Shown one piece after another: positions 1-7,446 of a stretch of DNA of 27,016 nt. The stretch covers positions 1 through 27,016 of the forward strand of contig JBCDGZ010000112.1 of the NCBI GenBank assembly GCA_038750655.1, written 5' to 3'. Within the stretch, counting starts at the first letter, position 1, and each line of letters opens with the position of its first letter. The notes below the pieces were generated by a model. The model saw nothing but the letters and a program-made list of their open reading frames with translations, did not search any database and was not told where the DNA came from. The position numbers were made by a program, and so were the translations under genes. The DNA is from JBCDGZ01 sp038750655. GTDB lineage: Bacteria > Bacteroidota > Bacteroidia > Chitinophagales > Saprospiraceae.

Positions 1-1
1 T

Positions 2-499
2 CCTGATACAGATGTAATCGTACTGGATGTTGAGATGCCAGAAAAAGATGGAATTGAAACCACTAAAGAAATACGAAAAAATCATCATTTCAAAAACGTC
101 AAGGTACTGATCTTGTCTATGTATGATCGTAAGGGCTTCATTATGAAACTTATGGAGACAGGGGCCAATGGATATATTCTCAAAAACAAGAGCAAAGAAA
201 TCTTAGTTGGTGCCATCAAAGATGTCTATAGCGGAAAGCCTTACTACAGTCTAGAAATCCTGGATAAAGCCATTTCAACGCAATCCAATCTTGAGAAAAA
301 AGTAGAACTCACGGATAGAGAAATCGAAGTACTTAAATTGATCGCCGAGGGACTGACGACTCGCCAAATTACAGATTTACTGTTCATCTCTGAACCTACT
401 GTCAATACTCATCGCCGAAATCTCCTTCGGAAGCTGGACTTTCCTAATGATAAGCATCTTGTGAGGTATGCTATAAAACAAGGACTCGTAGAACTGTAA
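2..499 (+). CDS. Response regulator, NarL/LuxR type (5' end missing)
   Basis: This is the C-terminal part of a two-component response regulator; the reading frame is open to the left edge, so the true start lies outside the window. The receiver domain is entered just before its phospho-acceptor: the frame reads VIVLDVEMPEKDG, with the acceptor Asp at bases 26-28. It continues through the conserved switch Ser (VLILSMYD) and the Lys of GYILKNKSK. A LuxR-type helix-turn-helix follows (LTDREIEVLKLIAEG, then ISEPTVNTHRRNLLRKL), ending in a normal stop. The first ATG inside the window (base 35) falls after the acceptor Asp and cannot be the true start. As a family these proteins are phosphorylated by a sensor kinase and bind DNA; the partner kinase is not in the window. 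Only 35 bases separate it from the caspase-family gene on the same strand, so the two may be co-transcribed. The family call is secure; the target genes are unknown. Confidence 0.93.
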   Translation, partial: PDTDVIVLDVEMPEKDGIETTKEIRKNHHFKNVKVLILSMYDRKGFIMKLMETGANGYILKNKSKEILVGAIKDVYSGKPYYSLEILDKAISTQSNLEKKVELTDREIEVLKLIAEGLTTRQITDLLFISEPTVNTHRRNLLRKLDFPNDKHLVRYAIKQGLVEL

Positions 500-534
500 T
501 TATTTTTTACCATTTATTCTAATTCTAAGTAATA

Positions 535-2520
535 GTGATAGAAAAAAGAACTACACTAAAGGCCCTTCTAGTAGGGGTCAATGACTACTCGCGCTATCCG
601 CTCAGAGGTTGTGTTAATGATGTTAACGATATGATCAATTTTTTATCAGAAGATTGTCGAGAACAAAATATAGCGTTTGATCCCGTTGTTCTATTGAACG
701 AAGAAGCGACTAGGCCAAATATTATTCATTACTTTTTGACGCATTTAGGAAAATCCCTAAAGGGAGATCAACTATTATTCTACTTCAGTGGGCATGGTAC
801 GCGAAGACTCGCCCCCTCTCAGTTTTGGCACAATAGTCCTAATCATTTTTTTGAATCCATCGTATGTTATAATCAGAAAGATGAGGACATTTGTGATATA
901 GCAGATAAAGAGTTGTCTTTTTTAATTTATCATGTTATGCAGCATTGCAGTACCCCTATTGTAATGATTATTGACTGCTGTTTTTCGGGAGAAATTACCA
1001 GAGGGGAAGAAGCTCATGCTCGCAGATTAGACAATTATAAACCCAAAAGGGAATGGACCACTTTTCTCGGGGCACCTTCCTATTCCATCAGTGATGAAGC
1101 CGTTGTAGCACCCACCGGAAGGCACTTAAGATTTTCTGCTTGTCGAAATGACGAAATAGCAAAGGAGAAAAACATAGGCGGAGTATTCAGAGGGGTATTT
1201 ACCTACAGCCTGCTGCAAGCTATCAGAGCCAGTAATCGATTTCGTTCATGGTATGATATAGAGCGTGCTACTCAGAAATTAGTATTAAATCAATCAAATG
1301 ATCAGCATCCACAATTGCGTGCTACTCACTCGCAGGATAAGCGGCTGATATTTTTCAAATCTATCAAAAAATCCCTCAATAATAATGGTATTGTTTATTA
1401 CAATAAACAAGTGCAAGATGGTCGGCCCAGAGGATGGATCATGGATATTGGGTACCTAAGTGGACTGACACAAGCCTCTCTACAAAGTGCTACTCAGGTG
1501 TGGTTATATAAAGACGATTTTTCAACTCCCCAAGAATTAAATTTGCACCATAATTTCATAAAAGTTACCATTAATGGTGTATTCAGTGATTTTGTTACTG
1601 TTGACGTTCCTGAAGAGATTCCTAAAGATATTTACTACGAGGCTACTTTTGACAGGAATCCGTATGATTTAATGAGGGTAGCTTTTTCGCTGGATAGTGA
1701 TCAAGAAGGCATTCACTATTTTATGCTTGATTATCATTCTGCTCCTTCAAAGTATATTCAGCTTACTACCTCTATTGAAAGGGTGTCGTGCATCGTCAAG
1801 GCCAAAGCTAATCAATATACTATTGAGGCCTCAAAGGCAAAAAACTACATGTTCCGTCGATTCCTTGGCTATAATACCAGGACAGTAACTACTCTTTTTC
1901 AAGCATTGGAAACCATAGCCCAGTGGAAAAGAGTAAAAGAGCTGCAAAATCATCGGACTAGCCTAGGTACCAATGACCTTGAATTAACTTTTCATACCGC
2001 TTCTCAATTACGTTCCAGCCAAAAAATAATCAAGAGGGAAGTGCCCCATTTTTTAAGTGTTCCTCAGGTTTTACAGCTCACAGACCGGCAAGTTGGTCGT
2101 AAGGGCTTTTTTTTGAAAATTAAAAATCCTAAGCAATCTAAACAGACAATTTGGTGCAGTGTGCTTTACCTAGGAGCAGATTATAGCATTAGTAATGATC
2201 TAATGCCCATGCAAAAACTCGATCCAGGAGAGGAAAAGACAGTAGAATATTACAATAAGTTAGAGTGTCGTTTTCAATCCTTTATCCCGATGTATCTAGA
2301 GCCTATTTATCTCAATCATGGGATTTGCGAAGTTGAAGAACATTTCAAGATTATTATTTCTACACATGAATTTAGTACGTATCCATTTGTCCAAGAAGGA
2401 TTATTATATGACGCAGATACCGTACCCTACCGAAGCGAGAAACGAAAAGAAGAGGAAATAGTGGTAAATGATAAGGATTGGATTAGCATAGATTTTTATC
2501 TAATACTCAAAAAACAATAA
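535..2520 (+). CDS. Caspase-family (peptidase C14) protein with long C-terminal extension
   Basis: Predicted cytoplasmic cysteine peptidase of the caspase/metacaspase fold, 661 aa. The core occupies about residues 8-275. It has a first strand KALLVGVNDY, the catalytic His at residue 87 in YFSGHGTR, and the catalytic Cys at residue 149 in IIDCCFSG, where most family members read D-S-C-H-S-G. Both catalytic residues are present, so it should be active. I chose the GTG at 535 because the next ATG (631) would remove the first strand, and an in-frame stop lies just upstream. Residues about 280-661 form a separate beta-rich region without transmembrane segments. It includes a WIMDIGYLSGLTQ segment and a late ILYLG-like strand block, a pattern I recall from other bacterial caspase-family proteins but cannot name. 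The gene follows a response regulator and ends at a hairpin terminator. Bacterial caspase homologues act in regulated cell death, defence or signalling; which applies here, and the substrate, are unknown. Confidence 0.88.
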   Translation: MIEKRTTLKALLVGVNDYSRYPLRGCVNDVNDMINFLSEDCREQNIAFDPVVLLNEEATRPNIIHYFLTHLGKSLKGDQLLFYFSGHGTRRLAPSQFWHNSPNHFFESIVCYNQKDEDICDIADKELSFLIYHVMQHCSTPIVMIIDCCFSGEITRGEEAHARRLDNYKPKREWTTFLGAPSYSISDEAVVAPTGRHLRFSACRNDEIAKEKNIGGVFRGVFTYSLLQAIRASNRFRSWYDIERATQKLVLNQSNDQHPQLRATHSQDKRLIFFKSIKKSLNNNGIVYYNKQVQDGRPRGWIMDIGYLSGLTQASLQSATQVWLYKDDFSTPQELNLHHNFIKVTINGVFSDFVTVDVPEEIPKDIYYEATFDRNPYDLMRVAFSLDSDQEGIHYFMLDYHSAPSKYIQLTTSIERVSCIVKAKANQYTIEASKAKNYMFRRFLGYNTRTVTTLFQALETIAQWKRVKELQNHRTSLGTNDLELTFHTASQLRSSQKIIKREVPHFLSVPQVLQLTDRQVGRKGFFLKIKNPKQSKQTIWCSVLYLGADYSISNDLMPMQKLDPGEEKTVEYYNKLECRFQSFIPMYLEPIYLNHGICEVEEHFKIIISTHEFSTYPFVQEGLLYDADTVPYRSEKRKEEEIVVNDKDWISIDFYLILKKQ

Positions 2521-2523
2521 AAA

Positions 2524-2552
2524 AAGCGAAACCCCAAGGCTCCGCTTCTTTT
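2524..2552. terminator. Bidirectional intrinsic terminator between convergent genes
   Basis: A 10-bp stem (AAGCGAAACC, bases 2524-2533, with GGCTCCGCTT, bases 2538-2547) contains two A/C mismatches and closes a CCAA loop. A T-rich run follows on the right and an A-run precedes it on the left, so it can act in both directions. It sits four bases after the caspase-gene stop and about 30 bases beyond the stop of the leftward SusD-like gene. Confidence 0.75.
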
Positions 2553-2584
2553 GAATTGCTTAATGATCTGATCTTTTTACCCCA

Positions 2585-4264
2585 TCAATACCCCATATTC
2601 TGCACCAAATTCGAGCTGGCCGCCAAGGCATTCAGCGGAATAGGGAACACGCGGTATTGGACGTCGGTGACGGGCTTCTCCGTCCAGGCATCGTTGAATT
2701 TACCGAAGCGGATCAGGTCGGTGCGGCGGTGTGACTCGAAGTAGAACTCGAAGGCGCGTTCGGCCAGCATGGCGTCCAGCGTGAGGTCCGAGAGGAGGGG
2801 CGCACCCCGGGCGGTCCGAACAGCGTTGACATCGGCCAGTGCGCCGCCGGCGTCGCCATTGCGCAGCCTAGCCTCCGCCCGCATCAGGTAGGCGTCCGCC
2901 AGTCGGAAAAGGACGGGGTTGATATTGGTATCCCAGCGGCCAGGGCCAGGAGTGTCGTATTCGTACTTGAAGATTCTCGCCCCCGCCCATTGGTTGGAGG
3001 TGAAGTCAACATCTTTGGAGTAATCGATGACCTGGTCATCCCGAAGGAAATTTTTCAATTCCTCTATCACCAACTGGCCATTGCCATCCCGCTGGAAAAC
3101 ACCACCCTCGGTTGGATTACCGTCGGTACCCACTGGAACAGGGCCGTACTGCACGCCCACCTGTATGCCGCGATTCAGCTCGTAGGTGGAAGGGTCGATA
3201 GTGCCAGCTTGGTTGGGGTAGTTTTCTTCAAAATAACGCGGATCATCGGTATCCCAGGAATCGACGAATTCGGGTAAGGTACAGAAGCCGTTCCAACCCC
3301 GGAAGCTACCCGCATCGGCGGCATACTGCCCCTGGCTCATCACCATCGCCGTAAAGGCGCGGTTGCAGGTTTGGCCCGCCACGCAGTTGACCGTAAAGAT
3401 CAACTCATCGGTGGCCGAGTTATTATCGCTGTCGCCGTCGAAGAGACGGAAGAAGTCGGAGGCGAGGCTGTAGCCCTCGTTGTCGATCAAATCGGTAGTG
3501 GTGGTGATCACCGCATTCATATCTTCGCTGCTGAAATTATAGCTGCCCGCATAGCGATCGGCGTAGGCGGCTTTGTTGAGGTAGAGGCGAGCCAGCAAGG
3601 TCTTGGCAGCTCCCCGGGAGAACAGATGGCCCGATTGTGCATCCATCTTTCCTCTCAACTCTGGAATAGCAGCGTTGAGCAAGGCTTCGATTTCATTGAC
3701 GGCCTCATCACCGCTTAGCACCACATTATTTCCCGTTCTCAGATCGATGTAGGGCACCTGTGCGTAAAGATCAAAAATGCACCACATGTAAAAGGCCAGC
3801 ATGCCCTGCACCTCCGCTCTTCGGGGCGTAATGTCTGGATTGGCCAGGGCAACCGGGGTGTCGAAGGCATCCAGAATCTCTAGACAGGCGGCGATGCCCC
3901 CTTGTAGGAGGTCCCATACGCCGTTGACCGTAATCTCGGAGGCATCCCAGGTGTGCATGTGCAGCTTCTCGTAGCGGCCGCCATCAAACCAGTCGCTGGT
4001 CGTACCATCGACGCGGAAGCGGGTAGGCGTCATCGACAGGTCAGTGGTTGATTCTTGGAGATTGAAATAATTTCTTTCTGTGAAATTGGGGATGAGTTCT
4101 GCATAGGCAGAAGCCACTAGATTATCCAGAAACTCAGGGGTGGGATTGGCCAGTAGGGCCTCGACATCCGTCACCTGAACTTCGTCAAAGACTTCCTCTT
4201 CCAAATCCGCGCACGAACCCAGGGTAAAGAGCAGTAAGAGAAAGATAATTTTATACTTAGACAT
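2585..4264 (-). CDS. SusD/RagB-family surface nutrient-binding lipoprotein
   Basis: Outer-membrane lipoprotein, 559 aa, that should cap the SusC-type transporter encoded just upstream and capture its substrate at the cell surface. The N-terminus is a lipoprotein signal with a hydrophobic stretch IIFLLLLFTLGS before Cys18. The acidic residues after the Cys (ADLEEE) fit surface export in Bacteroidota. The C-terminal third carries the family signature: a tetratricopeptide-like segment LADAYLMRAEARLRNGD, NAVRTARGAP, then ERAFEFYFESHRRTDLIRFG. The length is normal for the family. It lies 64 bases downstream of the SusC-like gene on the same strand and is probably co-transcribed from that gene's promoter, hence under the same LacI-type operator. 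The substrate cannot be read from the sequence; SusD-like proteins bind glycans most often, but also peptides and other organic molecules. Confidence 0.95.
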   Translation of the reverse strand: MSKYKIIFLLLLFTLGSCADLEEEVFDEVQVTDVEALLANPTPEFLDNLVASAYAELIPNFTERNYFNLQESTTDLSMTPTRFRVDGTTSDWFDGGRYEKLHMHTWDASEITVNGVWDLLQGGIAACLEILDAFDTPVALANPDITPRRAEVQGMLAFYMWCIFDLYAQVPYIDLRTGNNVVLSGDEAVNEIEALLNAAIPELRGKMDAQSGHLFSRGAAKTLLARLYLNKAAYADRYAGSYNFSSEDMNAVITTTTDLIDNEGYSLASDFFRLFDGDSDNNSATDELIFTVNCVAGQTCNRAFTAMVMSQGQYAADAGSFRGWNGFCTLPEFVDSWDTDDPRYFEENYPNQAGTIDPSTYELNRGIQVGVQYGPVPVGTDGNPTEGGVFQRDGNGQLVIEELKNFLRDDQVIDYSKDVDFTSNQWAGARIFKYEYDTPGPGRWDTNINPVLFRLADAYLMRAEARLRNGDAGGALADVNAVRTARGAPLLSDLTLDAMLAERAFEFYFESHRRTDLIRFGKFNDAWTEKPVTDVQYRVFPIPLNALAASSNLVQNMGY

Positions 4265-4328
4265 GATTATGAATTTTAATTTAATGTGAACCTATATTCA
4301 TACTATATTAGAATGAAAAAAGAGCAAA

Positions 4329-7214
4329 TTAGTTGAAATCAACATTGATCCCAAAGAGGAAGGTCCTCGCTCGGGGATAAGCGGCGAAATCGATTCCGTA
4401 GGACAGGTTGCCGCCGACCGCAGTGGGCGTGCTGACCTCCGGGTCGTAGCCCGTGTAGTCGGTCATCACAAATAAATTCTGCCCGGTGATGTACAGTCGT
4501 ACTCTGGATACCCACTCCTGGTCGCCCAGCGGGAGGTTGTAGCCCAGCGTCAGGTTATTCAACCTCAGGAAGGCACCGTCTTCGAGGAAGAAGGTGGAGG
4601 CCCCCGCAGGGATGGAGCTGGCATCGGCAATTCTCTGAGAAACATTTCCTCCAAAATTACTGAGGAAATTATCGGTCGCATTGTAAATTTCATTGCCCGA
4701 AACCCCGGAGAGGTTGAAGGACAAATCGAAGTTTTTATAGCTCAAATAATTGTTGATCCCGTAAACCAAATCCGGAATACCAGAACCTACGATCTGCCGC
4801 TCTGTTGAAGAGCTGCCGTCGCCATTGTCTACTGGAAGATAGAAAGACCCTAGCTCGCCGCCGTCTCTAATAATTTGGGTAAGGGTACCATTGATACTTC
4901 TTCCACTCAACACACCCGTGAAAATTTCTCGGCCATCGGGGAAGGAAACTTCATTGGAGGTAAAGGTCGCATTGACATCAACATTCCAGCTGAAATCTTT
5001 GGTGTTCTTAATCTGTGTACCCAAATAGATTTCGACCCCTTGGTTGTTAATTTCGCCGGGAAGGTTGATCCATTTTTGGGAAACAGCGGGAGGCTCAGAA
5101 TCTACTAGCAATAGCGGATCAGTATTGGTCTTGTTGAAATAATCGATGTTGCCGTAAAGGACTTTGTTGGCGAGGGTGAAATCAATCCCTACGTTGAACT
5201 GGTTACTCACTTCCCACTTTAAATCCGGGTTGGCCTCTCTTACTCTAGAGATACCGTTTTGGGTCACCTGAAACGTTTCCTGTGTGGCCTTATTAGGAAT
5301 TTCCTGGTTGCCGGTCTGTCCCCAGCCCACGCGCAATCTCAGGTCGTCGATGAGTTCAGACTCCAAGCTTTTGCTGATGCGCCAGGCGGCGGCAACGGCG
5401 GGGAAGTAGCCCCAGCGGTTGTTTTCGCCGAATTTAGAGGAGCCGTCGGCCCGGATAGAGGCGGTCAGCATGTAGGTGTCATCGTAGGAGTAATTGACTC
5501 TGGCGAAAACAGATTCCAGCTTGTTGACCTCGCGGATACCGTCGGGGTTGGTTGCTCCACCGTCTGCACCAACGATGTTCACCGGATTCCCCGGATCATT
5601 GATGCCGCCGATGCTAGGCACCAGGAAATTACTGCTGGCCAGATTAAAACTGTTGACATCAAACTCCTGATAGGCATGACCCACCAAGACGTTAAAACGG
5701 CTGTTCTTAATCAGCTTATCGTAAGTCAGGTAATTTTCCACCAGTACATTGGTCGCCTCAATGGTTGCAAAATTATAAGCTCCATTATTAATATTAATAC
5801 CCTCTAGGTTGTTAGGTTCCAGCTCTTGCTCGCGCGTCGCATTTGAACGGTCTACCCCCAGATTGAGTTGGTATTTCAATCCCTCCACCAAATCTAAGGA
5901 GGCCCCAAGGTTAGCCAGCAAGCGGTCGGTCTTGGTAATATCATTCCAGGCATCGAGGTAGCCCACAGGATTCGTAGGGCCGGCAGAGTACTCGCCATCG
6001 GAGCCGAAGATCGGCCGTCCGGGATCGGCAGCGAGAGTATTGGTAATCAATTCCCCATCTGTATCCGCAATATCAGAGCGAGGGACGCCATTGTCGACCA
6101 CGTGGCTGCCAATCAGGTTCAGGCTCAGTTGTAGGCGATCGTCGGGTAGGGCAAACAGTTTGGTATTCAAGCGTCCGGTATATCTTTTCAATCGGCTTTT
6201 GTCAATGATCCCTTCTTGATCCAGAAAGCTGATCGACGCCCTGTAGCTGGCTCTTTCGCTGCCGCCAGAATAAGACAGGTTGTGATTTTGGGCTAGAGCC
6301 GAGCGGGTAATTTCATCCTGCCAGTCCGTACCCGTTCCAGCACCGGCCAGGTCGATTTTATTGGCTAGGCTAGAAACGCCAACATAGGCATTATAGCTCA
6401 GTTGTTCTTGACCGGGTGTTCCTTTTTTGGTGGTAATGAGAATGACTCCGTTCGATCCCCGCGATCCGTAGATGGCCGTAGCCGAGGCATCCTTGAGGAC
6501 GTCGATGGATTCAATATCATCGGGGTTGAGGAAGTTCAGCGGATTTTTGGCCCCAGCGACGTTGCCCGCATTACTGCCGACGAGATTGGCACTCCCGGGC
6601 GTAACGGCCTCATTGCTCAGCGCAACTCCGTCGATTACGTAGAGCGGACTGTTGCCACTGCGCAGCGAACCGGCTCCTCGGATGGTCACGTTGACCGCTG
6701 CGCCAGGCTCCCCGCTAGAAGAGGTAATACGCACCCCCGGAATTTTGGCTTGCAGCAATTGCTCCGGAGAAGAGATGACCCCGCCGTTAAATTCTTTTGC
6801 ATTAATAGAAGCGATTGCCCCAGTCACCTCGGTCTTTTTTTGCGAAGCATAACCTACCACCACCAACTCATCCAAGGCCACCCCTTCGAGTAGCGCCACT
6901 TCGATATTGGTCTGCCCGTTCAGTGCAATATCCTGTGGCGTATGACCTGTATAAGAAATTTCTAGCACAGCGGTATTAACATCTGGTACATCTAGAGAAA
7001 AACTGCCATTAAAATCTGTAATAGTGCCCTTGTCCGTACCCTTGATCAGAACCGTCGCGCCGATCAGTGGCTCGCCGGAGTCGGAGATCACCGTACCGGA
7101 AACCGTCGTGCCGGTTTGGGCCTGTAGAGAAGTCATAAACAAGAGTAGGATTCCAATTGGACTGAGGAGTCGGTTCCAAAAGGAAAATCTTGTTGTGATA
7201 GGGTTGATTTGCAT
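4329..7214 (-). CDS. SusC/RagA-family TonB-linked outer-membrane transporter
   Basis: TonB-dependent receptor of 961 aa that imports the ligand held by its SusD partner into the periplasm. In order it shows: a signal peptide ending near residue 33 (FMTSLQAQ); a carboxypeptidase-regulatory-like domain at about residues 36-110 (VSGTVISDSGEPLIGATV); a TonB box at residues 115-122 (DELVVVGY); a plug domain with VTIRGAGSLRSGNSPLYVIDG and SIDVLKDASATAIYGSRGSNG; then a long beta-barrel ending in an aromatic-rich final strand. All are typical of SusC-type proteins, and nothing is truncated. The start ATG at 7214 gives a complete signal peptide. A -7 promoter box and an adjoining LacI-type palindrome lie 50-75 bases upstream. 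The gene is divergent from the FG-GAP/ASPIC lipoprotein gene. The transported compound is not determined by the sequence. Confidence 0.96.
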   Translation of the reverse strand: MQINPITTRFSFWNRLLSPIGILLLFMTSLQAQTGTTVSGTVISDSGEPLIGATVLIKGTDKGTITDFNGSFSLDVPDVNTAVLEISYTGHTPQDIALNGQTNIEVALLEGVALDELVVVGYASQKKTEVTGAIASINAKEFNGGVISSPEQLLQAKIPGVRITSSSGEPGAAVNVTIRGAGSLRSGNSPLYVIDGVALSNEAVTPGSANLVGSNAGNVAGAKNPLNFLNPDDIESIDVLKDASATAIYGSRGSNGVILITTKKGTPGQEQLSYNAYVGVSSLANKIDLAGAGTGTDWQDEITRSALAQNHNLSYSGGSERASYRASISFLDQEGIIDKSRLKRYTGRLNTKLFALPDDRLQLSLNLIGSHVVDNGVPRSDIADTDGELITNTLAADPGRPIFGSDGEYSAGPTNPVGYLDAWNDITKTDRLLANLGASLDLVEGLKYQLNLGVDRSNATREQELEPNNLEGININNGAYNFATIEATNVLVENYLTYDKLIKNSRFNVLVGHAYQEFDVNSFNLASSNFLVPSIGGINDPGNPVNIVGADGGATNPDGIREVNKLESVFARVNYSYDDTYMLTASIRADGSSKFGENNRWGYFPAVAAAWRISKSLESELIDDLRLRVGWGQTGNQEIPNKATQETFQVTQNGISRVREANPDLKWEVSNQFNVGIDFTLANKVLYGNIDYFNKTNTDPLLLVDSEPPAVSQKWINLPGEINNQGVEIYLGTQIKNTKDFSWNVDVNATFTSNEVSFPDGREIFTGVLSGRSINGTLTQIIRDGGELGSFYLPVDNGDGSSSTERQIVGSGIPDLVYGINNYLSYKNFDLSFNLSGVSGNEIYNATDNFLSNFGGNVSQRIADASSIPAGASTFFLEDGAFLRLNNLTLGYNLPLGDQEWVSRVRLYITGQNLFVMTDYTGYDPEVSTPTAVGGNLSYGIDFAAYPRARTFLFGINVDFN

Positions 7215-7266
7215 AATAGTTAATAGTATTAAATGAAGTTAGTAAGGTAATTCGCGTGCTTCTCAT

Positions 7267-7274
7267 CAAATATA
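7267..7274 (-). promoter_or_regulatory. Predicted -7 promoter element for the SusC/SusD-like operon
   Basis: Read on the minus strand the bases are TATATTTG, an exact match to the Bacteroidota primary sigma-factor -7 consensus TAnnTTTG. It lies about 52 bases ahead of the SusC-type start codon. A TTG at 7291-7293 could serve as a -33 element, though its spacing is slightly short. The identical octamer occurs upstream of the monooxygenase gene. Confidence 0.55.
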
Positions 7275-7288
7275 TGTAAACGTTTTCA
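7275..7288. promoter_or_regulatory. LacI-type operator at the SusC/SusD-like promoter
   Basis: The bases TGTAAACGTTTTCA form a near-perfect palindrome with the central CG typical of LacI/GalR-family operators. They match the perfect site at 11902-11915 in 13 of 14 positions. The site directly abuts the predicted -7 box at 7267-7274, so a bound repressor would block RNA polymerase. The likely ligand is the LacI-family protein encoded at 10841-11875; this assignment is inferred. Confidence 0.7.
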
Positions 7289-7333
7289 AACAAGGGAAAA
7301 AATTAGATTTTTTTGTAATTGAAAAATATAATT

Positions 7334-7347
7334 CGGAATCGTTTTCA
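7334..7347. promoter_or_regulatory. Weak LacI-type operator-like site
   Basis: CGGAATCGTTTTCA keeps the central CG and one good half-site (CGTTTTCA). It matches the TGAAAACGTTTTCA form of the palindrome in 11 of 14 positions. It lies just upstream of the predicted -7 box for the rightward FG-GAP gene, where the -33 region would fall. It is plausible as an auxiliary site but could be chance in AT-rich DNA. Confidence 0.35.
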
Positions 7348-7367
7348 TCTCTTAAGTCATTATTTCG

Positions 7368-7375
7368 TATTTTTG
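7368..7375 (+). promoter_or_regulatory. Predicted -7 promoter element for the FG-GAP/ASPIC gene
   Basis: TATTTTTG fits the Bacteroidota -7 consensus TAnnTTTG exactly and lies about 70 bases upstream of the preferred start codon at 7447. The surrounding DNA is AT-rich, so a chance match is possible. No clear -33 element was seen. Confidence 0.4.
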
Positions 7376-7426
7376 ATTTTCTTACTGTATAAGCACCTGA
7401 TATGAAGGTGTAAAAATGACACTTTG

Positions 7427-7440
7427 TGAAAACATTTACA
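7427..7440. promoter_or_regulatory. LacI-type operator at the start of the FG-GAP/ASPIC gene
   Basis: TGAAAACATTTACA matches the core palindrome TGTAAACGTTTACA in 12 of 14 positions, with CA in place of the central CG. It overlaps the GTG at 7426-7428, the upstream candidate start codon, and ends 6 bases before the ATG at 7447. A repressor here would act downstream of the predicted promoter as a roadblock, or pair with the site at 7275-7288. Confidence 0.55.
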
Positions 7441-7446
7441 TTGCCG

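Noticed and set aside
5259..5807. Plus-strand open frame of 182 codons
   Set aside because: Inside the SusC-like gene on the opposite strand, with no domain pattern of its own.
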